64,000 nt of DNA from Amycolatopsis sacchari. Lineage in GTDB: Bacteria > Actinomycetota > Actinomycetes > Mycobacteriales > Pseudonocardiaceae. The notes beneath the pieces were generated by a model. It was given only the letters and a program-made list of their open reading frames with translations. It ran no database searches and was not told the origin of the DNA. The stretch spans positions 62,001 to 126,000 of the forward strand of contig NZ_FORP01000006.1 in NCBI RefSeq assembly GCF_900114035.1, given 5' to 3'. Positions 32,712-41,459 of this stretch are shown here, piece after piece (the stretch's first letter is position 1; the number at the start of each line of letters is the position of its first letter). A program made the position numbers and the translations under genes.

Positions 32712-33413
32712 GTGGAGAGCGAGCAGCAGCCAAGACTCCGGAGCGTGGTCAGCTACGTGCAGCGCGGCGGGCGGATGACCGTCGGGCAGCAGCGGGCCTG
32801 GGAGCAGCACTGGCCGGAGCTGGGCCGCGAGGTGGCGGAGCTGCCGCCGGGTCCGCTCGACTTCGCCGGGTGGTTCGGGCGGTCGGCGCCGGTGCTGCTG
32901 GAGATCGGGTCCGGCATGGGCGAGACGACGGCGCAGCTCGCCGCCGCCGAGCCGGAGGTCAACTACGTCGCCGTCGAGGTGTACGAGGCGGGGCTCGGGC
33001 AGCTGATGCTGCGGGCCGAGAAGCTCGCGCTGCGGAACCTGCGGCTGCTGCACGGGGACGCCGTCGTCCTGCTGAACGAGCACATCGCGCCCGAATCGCT
33101 CTCCGGGGTGCGCATCTTCTTCCCCGACCCGTGGCCCAAGAAGCGGCACCACAAACGGCGGCTGGTGCAGCCGCCGTTCATCGAGCTCGTGGCGTCCCGG
33201 CTCGCGCCGGGCGGGATACTCCACCTCGCCACCGACTGGGCGCACTACGCCGACCAGATGCTCGAGGTGTGCAGCGCGGAACCGTTGCTGCGCAACCGCT
33301 TCCCCGACTGGGCACCGCGCCCCGGCTGGCGCCCCAGGACCAAGTTCGAGCAGCGTGCCGACGAAGAAGGCCGGGTCAGCCGCGACCTGATCTTCGAGCG
33401 GCTCCCGGCCTGA
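32712..33413 (+). CDS. trmB: tRNA (guanine(46)-N7)-methyltransferase
   Basis: This 233-residue enzyme has the SAM-binding motif LLEIGSGMGETT and the family hallmark IFFPDPWPKKRHHKRRL near residues 135-152. It methylates G46 in the variable loop of many tRNAs. GTG at 32712 has TAGTTT (32700-32705) 6 bases upstream, a leaderless arrangement. A bidirectional hairpin follows. Confidence 0.96.
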   Translation: MESEQQPRLRSVVSYVQRGGRMTVGQQRAWEQHWPELGREVAELPPGPLDFAGWFGRSAPVLLEIGSGMGETTAQLAAAEPEVNYVAVEVYEAGLGQLMLRAEKLALRNLRLLHGDAVVLLNEHIAPESLSGVRIFFPDPWPKKRHHKRRLVQPPFIELVASRLAPGGILHLATDWAHYADQMLEVCSAEPLLRNRFPDWAPRPGWRPRTKFEQRADEEGRVSRDLIFERLPA

Positions 33414-33422
33414 GAAAATCCC

Positions 33423-33461
33423 GGGAGCGCCGCCCTTCCCCCGACGAAAGGCGGCGCCCCC
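33423..33461. terminator. Bidirectional terminator between trmB and the FtsX-like permease gene
   Basis: GCGCCGCC (33427-33434) pairs with GGCGGCGC (33450-33457), extended by GGG/CCC with one mismatch. It lies between convergent genes. Confidence 0.7.
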
Positions 33462-33469
33462 GGCCCCCG

Positions 33470-35683
33470 TCACTCGTCGGCCAGTGGTTCGGCTCGCACC
33501 CGCTTCAGCGCGGGGGTGCACACCGACGCGGCGAGCACGGCCACCCCGAGGCCGAGCACCACCGGAGCCAGCAGCCACGGCGTCAGCACCGCGGACACCC
33601 CTTCACGCCCCTCCCGAACGAGTCCGAACAACCCGATGCCCACGAGCATTCCCACCACACCGGCACCGATCGTCGCGGCGAGTGCGGGCAGCGCCGCCTC
33701 CGCCCGCAACGCCCGTGACAGCGTGCCGACCCCCGTGCCGGCCGCCATCAGCGCGCCGAACGTGCGGCGGCGGTCCATCACCGATCCCGCGGTGGCGATC
33801 GCCGCGCTGCACCCGGCGAGCACGGCCGCCGCGACCAGGCCGATGACCGTCACGCGGCGCAGGTCGGCCAGCTGGGTCTGCTGCTCCGCCAGGTAGATGT
33901 CGCGGTTGTAGACGCTCACGCCCTCCGCGACGAGCGCCGTGCGCACGACCTCGGGATCGCTGCCCTCGGTCGGCACCGCCACCCTGGCGTAGGACGGCAC
34001 GACACCCGGCGGCACCGCTGCCGGGTCGACGACCGCGGACACGTTCACGGCCGCGTCCAGCGAGAACATCGGCGCGCTCCTGGTCCCGGCCACCAACGGC
34101 ACACCCGGCGAGTCCCAGTCGCCGCTCACGCGGTAGCCGGTCAGCTCGTCGTCGCCGTACACCACCGGTCCCGGTACACAGCTGAGCTGGACGCGCAGCA
34201 ACCGCACCGCGTCCTCGCACTTCGCCACGTACGCCTGCACCTTGCTGCCGTTGACCGACGTGAGCACCACCGAGTGGATCTCGGTCGCGCGCGCCTGCTG
34301 GCCCGAAGCCGCGAGCCGCTCGTTGATCCGCGCGATGGCCGGCCCGGCTTCCTTCGGCGACGTCGAGTAGGACAACGCCGAGTCGCGGAAGTCCCCGCCA
34401 CCGCCGGACATCCGGTCGAAGCTGGGCAGCAGCGTGAGCGCCATCGAGCCGATCAGCACCGCGAGCACGACCCCGGCCGACGCCCGGTACGCGCCACGCG
34501 GGTCGTCCAGCAGCCGCCGCCCGGCGAGCAGGCCCGCCGGTTTCCGCCAGCGCTGCACGAAGACCCGCCCGACCGCGAACGTGAGCCACGGCCCGACGAC
34601 CACCGCCGACCCGACCACCAGCAGCAACCCGAACAACACCATCGCCACGCTCGACGACTTGCTCGTCACCGCGAAGAAGAACACCCCACCCGCCACCGGC
34701 AGTGCCAGCAGCCGCCACGCCCGCAGCGGCTTCGGCGTGTGCCCGGCGACCGCGCCGACCGGGTTGCTCACCACGCGCCGCAACCCGGCCACCGCCGCGA
34801 CCAGCACGAGCACCGGCATCGCGGCCACCAGCAAGGCCGTCATCACGGGCGGCAGCCCGAAGTCGCTCGCCAGCCACGTCCCGCCGCCCCACGGCACGTA
34901 CGTCGCCAGCTGGTGCAGCACCGGGCTGATCGCGAGCCCGAGCAGCGCACCGGCCACCGCGGCGACCCCCGTCTCCGCCGCGACGATGCCGGTGACCTGA
35001 CCCGGGGTGGCGCCGGCGAGCCGCAACGCGGCCAGCCGCCGTTCCCGGCGCGCGGCGGTCAGCCGCGCGGACGACGCGACGAGCACGAGGCTCGGCACGA
35101 CCAGCACCACGACCCCGACCCCGGCGAGCAGCGACAACAACGGGTCCACCCGCGCGCTGGAGGGGCTGCTGAAGCCCGCGACGTGGTAGGCGTCGCCGGG
35201 CATCTCACCGGGCGCGTGCCCGACCACCGCGACGAACTGCTCCGGGTACTGCAGCGCCTCGTCGCTCAGCGTGCCGACGACCCGCCCGGGGAACCGGTCC
35301 GCGAGCGCGGGCGCGGGCAGCTCGTGCATGCGCTCGAACAACGCCGGGGACACGAGCACCTCGCCGGGAGCGGGGAACTTCGGCATCCCCTGCGGCAGCG
35401 CGATCGCCGAAGGGTCCGAGGTGGACGCCACGTCGAGTCGCGTGATCATGGTGCCCCTGCTGAAGTCCTCCGCCGAGGTGATCAGCATCGACTCGCCCTG
35501 CGAGCCGTAGTAGGGCTGCTGCCAGATCGCCCGCTCGGCCCTCGCCTTCGTCGCGTACGGCAGGCTCGCCAGCAGCAGCACGAGCCCGGTCGCGACGGCG
35601 ACGCCGACGGCCATGAGGATGGTCGACGCCCGGGTGCGCCCGTCGACGCGCAGCACCCGGAACGCCAGGCGCACGGGGTTCAC
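33470..35683 (-). CDS. FtsX/MacB-type ABC transporter permease
   Basis: This 737-residue protein has an N-terminal helix, a ~150-residue extracytoplasmic domain and then two groups of membrane helices, in all about ten, separated by a second large extracytoplasmic domain. The segments ARLTAARRERRLAALRLAGATPGQV and ATAGSVMDRRRTFGALMAAGTGVGTLSRALRAEAALP are the two FtsX-domain cytoplasmic loops. Such permeases use mechanotransmission for peptide efflux or sensing, not transport through a channel. It overlaps the ATPase gene by 4 bases (ATGA). No ATPase domain is present. Confidence 0.92.
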   Translation of the reverse strand: MNPVRLAFRVLRVDGRTRASTILMAVGVAVATGLVLLLASLPYATKARAERAIWQQPYYGSQGESMLITSAEDFSRGTMITRLDVASTSDPSAIALPQGMPKFPAPGEVLVSPALFERMHELPAPALADRFPGRVVGTLSDEALQYPEQFVAVVGHAPGEMPGDAYHVAGFSSPSSARVDPLLSLLAGVGVVVLVVPSLVLVASSARLTAARRERRLAALRLAGATPGQVTGIVAAETGVAAVAGALLGLAISPVLHQLATYVPWGGGTWLASDFGLPPVMTALLVAAMPVLVLVAAVAGLRRVVSNPVGAVAGHTPKPLRAWRLLALPVAGGVFFFAVTSKSSSVAMVLFGLLLVVGSAVVVGPWLTFAVGRVFVQRWRKPAGLLAGRRLLDDPRGAYRASAGVVLAVLIGSMALTLLPSFDRMSGGGGDFRDSALSYSTSPKEAGPAIARINERLAASGQQARATEIHSVVLTSVNGSKVQAYVAKCEDAVRLLRVQLSCVPGPVVYGDDELTGYRVSGDWDSPGVPLVAGTRSAPMFSLDAAVNVSAVVDPAAVPPGVVPSYARVAVPTEGSDPEVVRTALVAEGVSVYNRDIYLAEQQTQLADLRRVTVIGLVAAAVLAGCSAAIATAGSVMDRRRTFGALMAAGTGVGTLSRALRAEAALPALAATIGAGVVGMLVGIGLFGLVREGREGVSAVLTPWLLAPVVLGLGVAVLAASVCTPALKRVRAEPLADE

Positions 35684-36378
35684 GCGACCGCCTCCACGGG
35701 CGACGAGATCTTGCCGTCGCGGATCGTGACGGTGCGCGGCAGTGACGCCGCCAGCTCGCGGTCGTGGGTCACGATCAGCACCGCGGCCCCCGCGTCCGCC
35801 GCCGCGACGAGCAGCGCGTCCATCGTCTCCTTGCCGGTGCGGGTGTCGAGAGCGCCGGTCGGCTCGTCGGCGAAGATCACCTTCGGCCGGTGGGTGAGCG
35901 CCCGCGCGATCGCGACGCGCTGCGCCTGCCCGCCGGACAGCTCACCGGGCCTGCTGCCACCGCGCTCGCCGAGCCCCAGCCGCCGCAGCCACTCCCGCGC
36001 CGCGGTCAGCGCCTCCTTGCGGGAGGTGCCGCCCAGCAGCATCGGCAGCGCCACGTTCTCCTCCGCGGTCAGCTCCGCGACCAGCATGCCCTGCTGGAAC
36101 ACGAACCCGAACTCGCTGCGGCGCAGCTCGCTGCGCTTCTTCTCGGACAGCTGGTCGATGCGCTGCCCGCCGAGCGAGATCTCGCCTTCGTCGGGGCGCA
36201 GGATGCCGGCCAGCACGTGCAGCAGCGTGGTCTTGCCGGACCCCGACGGCCCGACGATGGCGATCGCCTCGCCGGGCCGCACCTCGATGTCCACTCCCGC
36301 CAGTGCGAACTGCGTGCCGTACCGCTTCACCAACCCCCGTCCGGACAACACGGCCCGGTCGTTCCACTGTGGATTCAT
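35680..36378 (-). CDS. MacB/LolD-type ABC transporter ATP-binding protein
   Basis: This 232-residue ATPase has Walker A GPSGSGKTT, the signature LSGGQAQRVAIARAL, Walker B VIFADEPTGALDTRTG and the H-loop VTHDRELA. It is the partner of the FtsX-like permease. ATG 36378 is chosen; GTG 36393 would add five residues and no ribosome-binding site decides. It is divergent from the kinase gene at 36488, so the transporter is probably controlled by that two-component system. Confidence 0.92.
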   Translation of the reverse strand: MNPQWNDRAVLSGRGLVKRYGTQFALAGVDIEVRPGEAIAIVGPSGSGKTTLLHVLAGILRPDEGEISLGGQRIDQLSEKKRSELRRSEFGFVFQQGMLVAELTAEENVALPMLLGGTSRKEALTAAREWLRRLGLGERGGSRPGELSGGQAQRVAIARALTHRPKVIFADEPTGALDTRTGKETMDALLVAAADAGAAVLIVTHDRELAASLPRTVTIRDGKISSPVEAVA

Positions 36379-36487
36379 GCCGATCAGGTTCACAGCGGGG
36401 CGGGGGTGTCCGGATCGGCCGATCGGCCGATGTGGGGTGGCCGCCCGGCCAGGGTGCGCGAGCCCGCGAATCCTCTACCGTTCGGTT

Positions 36488-38254
36488 GTGCCGTTCTCCG
36501 ATCGCGCCCGCGCGGCCTGGCGCTGGCTGGGCCTCGAGGGCGTCGTGCTGCTCGCGGCACTGCTGTGCGACGTGTTGATCATGCTCCCCGCCGCGTTCGA
36601 CGACATCGGCCCGCGCGGGCGCGATCTGCTGTTGCTGCCCGGCATCGTCGCGATCGCCGGCTGCGCGCTGTGGGGGCGGGCGCACCCCGCGCGCGGGGCG
36701 TTCGGCGGGGCCGCCGCGCTCGTCGGCTCGACGGTGTTGATCCGGGCCACCGAAACCCCGCCGTTCTCCACGCTGCTGACCGACATTTCGCTGACCGAGA
36801 CGATCGCCGGGGTCGAGCTGGTGTACCTCGCCGTCCGGTGGCTGCGGCCGGGCCTCGCGTTCGCGGCGGTGACCAACCTGGTGATCGCCGGGCTGTTCGC
36901 CTCGACGCTGCGCGGTGACACCAGGTTCGGTTCCGACCGGACGCTGCTGACCCTGCTGATGGGGGCGACACTGCTCGTCGCGGCGGTCGTCGCGGGGATG
37001 CGGTTGCGGCGCGAGTCCGCACCGAAGCACACGAACGCGCTCACCCGGCTGGTGCGGGACCAGTGGCCGCTGATCGGCGTGCTGACCCTGCCGCTGTTCC
37101 TGGAGCTGACCCAGGCACTGCAGCGCGGCCCGCGGGATTACCTGATGCTGCTGTGCTCGATCGCGAGCGCGGCGCTCGCCGTCTACGGCACGGTGCGGCC
37201 GGTCGTCGCCGGGGTGCTGACATCGGGCGTGTTCCTGCTGTCCGGGTTCTTCGGCTGGGTCGCCCCGGTGCGCTACAACCTGCCGTTCCAGGCCATGCCG
37301 CTGACCGAGATCGTCGCGGGCATCGTCCTCGTCGTGCTCCTGGTGCGCACGGCACGTCCGGCACAGGCGTGGACGGTCATCGGCGTGATGTCGGTGGCGG
37401 TCGCCCTCACCACGGCGGCCAACGTCTACAGCCGCACCGGTTTTTACTCGCTGGGGCTGCGGTCATTCGCGCTGGCCGCGCTGCTCGTGCTGGGCATCTC
37501 GGTGGCGATCGGGCTGTACTTCCGGGCCCGTGACTCCGAACGCGCGAAGGTCGTCGAGGCCGCGGTGACCGAGGCGCAGACCTCGGAACGGATGGCGCTG
37601 GCCCGCGAGCTGCACGACGTCGTCGCCCACCACGTCACCGGCATCGTGGTGCAGGCGCAGGCGGCGAAGCTGATCGGCGGCAAGAACCCGGCACTGGCAC
37701 TGGACGCGCTGCAGCGGATCGAGGAGGCGGGCACCGAGGCGCTCGTCGCGATGCGGCGCCTGGTCCGCAGCATGCGCAGCGACGACGGGCAGACCGAGCA
37801 GGCGACCACGGACCTGGAAGCCGATCTGCGCAGGCTCGCCGACACCGCGCACCACGGCGTGCGCACGGACCTGAAGCTGGCGCTGACGCCGGACATCCCG
37901 CAGGAGGTCGCGCGGTCGGCGCTGCGCCTGGTTCAGGAGTCGCTCACGAACGTCGGGAAGCACGCCGCCGGCGCGACGCGCGTGGTCGTTCTGGCCGAGG
38001 TCCACGACCGCGAGCTGCACATCAGGGTGACCGACGACGGGAGGATGGAGCACGTGCGTCCCGCCGGCGGTGGAGTCGAGACAGCGACGCGCAGCGTCTC
38101 CGTTGAGGGTGGCGGTGGGTGGCGGGAGGGAGGATACGGTCTCGTCGGGATGCGGGAGCGGGTCGAGTTGTTGCACGGCCGGCTCCTGGCCGGGCCGGTC
38201 GAAGGGGGCTGGGCCGTGGAAGCGTGGTTGCCGCTCGAAGGGGAAGCCGAATGA
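36488..38254 (+). CDS. NarL-type sensor histidine kinase with large membrane domain
   Basis: This 588-residue protein has about ten to twelve membrane helices in its first ~360 residues, then HisKA_3 (RMALARELHDVVAHHVTGIVVQAQA) and a HATPase domain. The ATPase has the N-box VQESLTNVGKHA and D-box VTDDGR, then an insertion of about 25 residues rich in Gly and Val before GYGLVGMRERVELLHG. TACCGT (36476-36481) is 6 bases before GTG 36488, a leaderless start. It overlaps its response regulator gene by 4 bases. The much longer ORF containing it runs antisense through the ABC genes and is not real upstream of 36488. Confidence 0.92.
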   Translation: MPFSDRARAAWRWLGLEGVVLLAALLCDVLIMLPAAFDDIGPRGRDLLLLPGIVAIAGCALWGRAHPARGAFGGAAALVGSTVLIRATETPPFSTLLTDISLTETIAGVELVYLAVRWLRPGLAFAAVTNLVIAGLFASTLRGDTRFGSDRTLLTLLMGATLLVAAVVAGMRLRRESAPKHTNALTRLVRDQWPLIGVLTLPLFLELTQALQRGPRDYLMLLCSIASAALAVYGTVRPVVAGVLTSGVFLLSGFFGWVAPVRYNLPFQAMPLTEIVAGIVLVVLLVRTARPAQAWTVIGVMSVAVALTTAANVYSRTGFYSLGLRSFALAALLVLGISVAIGLYFRARDSERAKVVEAAVTEAQTSERMALARELHDVVAHHVTGIVVQAQAAKLIGGKNPALALDALQRIEEAGTEALVAMRRLVRSMRSDDGQTEQATTDLEADLRRLADTAHHGVRTDLKLALTPDIPQEVARSALRLVQESLTNVGKHAAGATRVVVLAEVHDRELHIRVTDDGRMEHVRPAGGGVETATRSVSVEGGGGWREGGYGLVGMRERVELLHGRLLAGPVEGGWAVEAWLPLEGEAE

Positions 38255-38901
38255 TCCGGGTGCTCATCGCCGATGACCAGAGCATGGTGCGCACCGGGTT
38301 CCGGATGATCCTGGAGAGCCAGGACGACATCGAGGTGGTCGCCGACGTCGCCGACGGGGTGGCGGCGGTGACGAAGGCGCGCGAGCTGCGGCCGGACGTG
38401 TGCCTGCTCGACATCCGCATGCCCGGGCTCGACGGGCTGGAGGTCACGCGGCAGCTCGCGGGGCCGGACGTCGCCGACCCGTTCAAGGTGGTCGTGGTCA
38501 CCACGTTCGACCTCGACGAGTACGTGCACACCGCGCTGCGCAACGGCGCGAGCGGCTTCCTGCTCAAGGACGCGGGCCCGGCGCTGCTGATCGAGGCGGT
38601 GCGCGCGGCCGAGCGCGGGGACGCGCTGGTGTCGCCGCAGGTCACCGTGCGGCTGCTCAAGCACTTCGACGGCACGACGGCCCGTCGCGAGGTCGACCCG
38701 CCCAAGGAACCGTTGACGGCACGTGAACTCGACGTCGTGCGTGCGACGGCCCGTGGGCTGACGAACACCGAGATCGGGGCCGAGCTGTACCTGTCGCTGT
38801 CGACCGTGAAGACACACCTGGCCGCCGTCCAGGGCAAGATCGGGGCGCGCAACCGCGTGGAGATCGCGGCGTGGGCGTGGCGCAGTGGTTTGATGGACTG
38901 A
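38251..38901 (+). CDS. NarL/LuxR-family response regulator
   Basis: This 216-residue protein has receiver acidic residues D8-D9, phosphoacceptor D54 (VCLLDIRMPG), TTFD and FLLKDAG, then a LuxR helix-turn-helix (LTARELDVVRATARGLTNTEIGAELYLSLSTVKTHLAAVQGKIGARNR). It partners the preceding kinase (ATGA overlap). Its stop overlaps the next start as TGATG, so the deaminase gene downstream may be co-translated. Confidence 0.95.
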   Translation: MIRVLIADDQSMVRTGFRMILESQDDIEVVADVADGVAAVTKARELRPDVCLLDIRMPGLDGLEVTRQLAGPDVADPFKVVVVTTFDLDEYVHTALRNGASGFLLKDAGPALLIEAVRAAERGDALVSPQVTVRLLKHFDGTTARREVDPPKEPLTARELDVVRATARGLTNTEIGAELYLSLSTVKTHLAAVQGKIGARNRVEIAAWAWRSGLMD

Positions 38902-40208
38902 TGTCGTCGAGGTACACCGCTCCCGTTGTCCTGCCCTGTGATCCCGCCTGCACCGTCGTGCGCGACGGAGTCCTGGACGTCGACGACAGCGGGCGCATCA
39001 CCTACTGCGGCCCGGCCGCCCAGGCACCGGCGACGTCGGCCCCCGTCACCGCGTTGACGGGAATCCTGTTGCCCGGCTTGGTGAACACGCACGCGCACAG
39101 CCCGATGACGTTGCTGCGGGGCATGGGCGGCGACCTGCCGCTGCTGCGCTGGCTCAACGAGATCATCTGGCCCGCCGAGGCGAAGCTGCGGGCGGAGGAC
39201 GTGCGGGCCGGGATGGTGCTGGGCTCGCTGGAGATGCTCAGCCACGGCGTGACCACGAGCGCCGAGATGTACTTCCACCCCGAGGAGATGGCGGACGCGG
39301 TGCTCGCCACCGGTGCCCGCGCCGTGCTCGGCGGCCCCATCATCGGGCTGCCCGGGATCGACTGGCACGCGATGGTCCGGTCCACGGAACGGTGGATCGA
39401 CACCGACGGCCTGCGGTTCGGGCCGGGCGAGCGGATCGAGCTGTCCTTCGCCCCGCACTCGGCGTACATGCTGCCGACGGAGGCGTTGCGGCTGACCGCG
39501 GAAGCCGCCGCGGCGCGGGGCGCGCTGGTGCAGATCCACGTCGCCGAGGCGGCGGACGAGGACCAGGAGCAGCGGGCGGAGTACGGCTCGGTGCCGCGGC
39601 TGCTCGGCGAGGTGGGCCTGCTCGACGGGCGGTTGCTCGCCGCACACGCCGTCCACCTGTCCGATGAGGACATCCAGCTGTTCGCCCGGCACGGGGTCGG
39701 CGTCGCGCACTGCCCCGGCTCGAACGGGAAGCTGGCGTCGGGGATAGCGCGGCTGGCGGACCTGCGGGCGGCGGCGGTCGCGGTGGGCCTGGGCACCGAC
39801 GGCCCGGCGAGCAACGACGACCTGGACCTGTGGGAGGAGATCCAGCTCGCCGCACTGCTCGCCCGTCTGTCCACAAAGGACTCGACGGCGCTCGACGCAC
39901 CGAGCGCCCTGCTCATGGCCACCCGCGGCGGCGCCGAGGCGCTGGGCCGGGACGACATCGGCGCGCTGGAACCGGGCCGCTGGGCGGACTTCGTGCACAT
40001 CGAGACGGACGGCTTCGCCTTCGCGACCGGGCTCGACGTGCCCGACCCGCAGCTGCTGTCGAACCTCGTGTGGGCAGCGGGTTCCCGCCGCGTGCGGGAC
40101 GTGTGGGTCGCAGGCGAACAGGTACTCGCCGACGGCGAATCCCCCCGCGTGGACCGGGAAAAGGCCTACGCCGCCGCGAGTGAGTCGGCCGCCAGGATCC
40201 GGGCTTAG
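38901..40208 (+). CDS. Amidohydrolase, SAH/MTA deaminase-like
   Basis: This 435-residue metal-dependent hydrolase has the N-terminal metal motif LVNTHAHSPMTLLRG, then VQIHVAEAADED, LLAAHAVHLSDED and GLGTDGPASNDDLDL, the ligand order of the ATZ/TRZ and 5-methylthioadenosine/S-adenosylhomocysteine deaminase families. It probably deaminates adenosine-type thioethers in the methionine/SAM cycle. ATG 38901 overlaps the upstream stop (TGATG). It shares 4 bases with the convergent gene. Confidence 0.88.
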   Translation: MSSRYTAPVVLPCDPACTVVRDGVLDVDDSGRITYCGPAAQAPATSAPVTALTGILLPGLVNTHAHSPMTLLRGMGGDLPLLRWLNEIIWPAEAKLRAEDVRAGMVLGSLEMLSHGVTTSAEMYFHPEEMADAVLATGARAVLGGPIIGLPGIDWHAMVRSTERWIDTDGLRFGPGERIELSFAPHSAYMLPTEALRLTAEAAAARGALVQIHVAEAADEDQEQRAEYGSVPRLLGEVGLLDGRLLAAHAVHLSDEDIQLFARHGVGVAHCPGSNGKLASGIARLADLRAAAVAVGLGTDGPASNDDLDLWEEIQLAALLARLSTKDSTALDAPSALLMATRGGAEALGRDDIGALEPGRWADFVHIETDGFAFATGLDVPDPQLLSNLVWAAGSRRVRDVWVAGEQVLADGESPRVDREKAYAAASESAARIRA

Positions 40209-40714
40209 CGGTCGAAGGTCCAGCGCGTCGCGCCGTAGGGCTCGACGGTGGCGACGCCGACGACCTTGGTGAACGTGAACCGGTAGACGTGCCACGGCGG
40301 CGCTCCGGCGCTGGGGGCGCTGTACGGCGCGGTGAGCGCGTCCCCCTCGACCTCGGCGGGCCAGCCGCCCGCGCGGTACCCCGCGGCGACCGCTTCGAGG
40401 GTCTCGCCGTCGGTCACGCGCTCCGCGGTGCCGTCGAGCACCAGGTCGATCCCCGGCAGCCGCGCGGAGATCGTGCAGCGCGGGTTGACCGCGAGGTCGC
40501 GGGCCTTGCGCGCCCTGGGGTTGCTGGTGAAGTACAGGTAGTCGTCCAGCCACTGCGCGCCGATGCCCGCCGCGTGCGGGATGCCGTCGCGGCAGGTGCC
40601 GAGGAAGTGGGTGACGTCGGGCGTCGGGTCCTGCGCCAGCGCGTCACGCGCCCGGCTCCAGGGCAGTGCGTCGCTGCCGTAGCGGTCCAGGTTCTTGGTC
40701 TCGGAAGGAGTCAT
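40205..40714 (-). CDS. Pyridoxamine 5'-phosphate oxidase-fold protein
   Basis: This 169-residue split-barrel protein has the PPOX/FDR pattern: FLGTCRDGIPHAAGIGAQWLDDYLYFTSNPRARKARDLAVNPRCTIS, then LDLVLDGTAERVTD and WHVYRFTFTKVVGV. Such proteins bind FMN, F420 or haem and are often reductases; the cofactor is not certain here. It shows no obvious operon partner. Confidence 0.85.
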   Translation of the reverse strand: MTPSETKNLDRYGSDALPWSRARDALAQDPTPDVTHFLGTCRDGIPHAAGIGAQWLDDYLYFTSNPRARKARDLAVNPRCTISARLPGIDLVLDGTAERVTDGETLEAVAAGYRAGGWPAEVEGDALTAPYSAPSAGAPPWHVYRFTFTKVVGVATVEPYGATRWTFDR

Positions 40715-40744
40715 ACCGGTACAGACCGCGGACGCGGCCAGAAC

Positions 40745-41428
40745 TCATCGGCGCCGGGGACGCACCACGACCTCCGTCGGGTGCGCGTCCGGCGTCGCCG
40801 TCACCGCGCCGAGCACGGCGGCGGCCACGGACTCCGGGCGCAGGTACTCCTCCGGCCGGTACTCGGTCCCCTCGGCCGCGGTCACGGCTTCCTGCATCTC
40901 CGTCGCCGTGCGGCCGGGGAAGACCGACGTGACGCGGACGCCGTGGGGTTCCTCCTCCAGCCGCAGGGTGTCGGCGAAGGCGCGGGCGGCGAACTTGCTC
41001 GCCGCGTACGGGCCCCAGCCCGCCTTGGCGTTCATCCCCGCACCGGAGTTGATCACCACGACGTGCCCGCGCGCGGCCCGCAGCGCCGGCAGCAGCAGCC
41101 GCGTGAGTTCCACCACCGCGAGCACGTTGACCTCGTAGTCGCGGCGCCACGCGTCGCTCGGCGCCTCCTCGACGGTGCCGAGCTCGGCCACGCCCGCGGA
41201 GTGCACCAGCACGTCGAGCCGGTCGATCCCCGCCGCGGCCTCCGCCAGTGCGGCGAAGTCGGTCAGCTCCACCGGCCACGGCCGCGCGTCCCGCAGCTCG
41301 GCGGCCTGCTTCTCCAGCGCCGACGCGTCCCGTCCGCCGAGCAGGAGGCGGTAGTGCGGCTGGAGGGCGACGGCGGTGGCGGCACCGATGCCACGCGAGG
41401 CACCGGTGACCAGGGCGAGCGAAGACAT
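40745..41428 (-). CDS. Short-chain dehydrogenase/reductase
   Basis: This 227-residue classical SDR has the nucleotide motif [18 protein letters not shown] in place of NNAG, the catalytic serine in VVINSGAG and YxxxK as YAASK. The substrate is unknown. ATG at 41428 places the dinucleotide motif at residue ~7, as expected. It stands 31 bases from the PhoX-like gene stop upstream. Confidence 0.9.
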   Translation of the reverse strand: MSSLALVTGASRGIGAATAVALQPHYRLLLGGRDASALEKQAAELRDARPWPVELTDFAALAEAAAGIDRLDVLVHSAGVAELGTVEEAPSDAWRRDYEVNVLAVVELTRLLLPALRAARGHVVVINSGAGMNAKAGWGPYAASKFAARAFADTLRLEEEPHGVRVTSVFPGRTATEMQEAVTAAEGTEYRPEEYLRPESVAAAVLGAVTATPDAHPTEVVVRPRRR

Positions 41429-41459
41429 GCGCCCACGGTAACCGGTGCCCCGCCGGGCT

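Noticed and set aside
34274..38254. A 1326-codon open reading frame
   Set aside because: Only the part from 36488 is a histidine kinase. The upstream 2.2 kb is antisense to the FtsX permease and its ATPase and has the Arg/Pro/Ala composition of GC-bias shadows.
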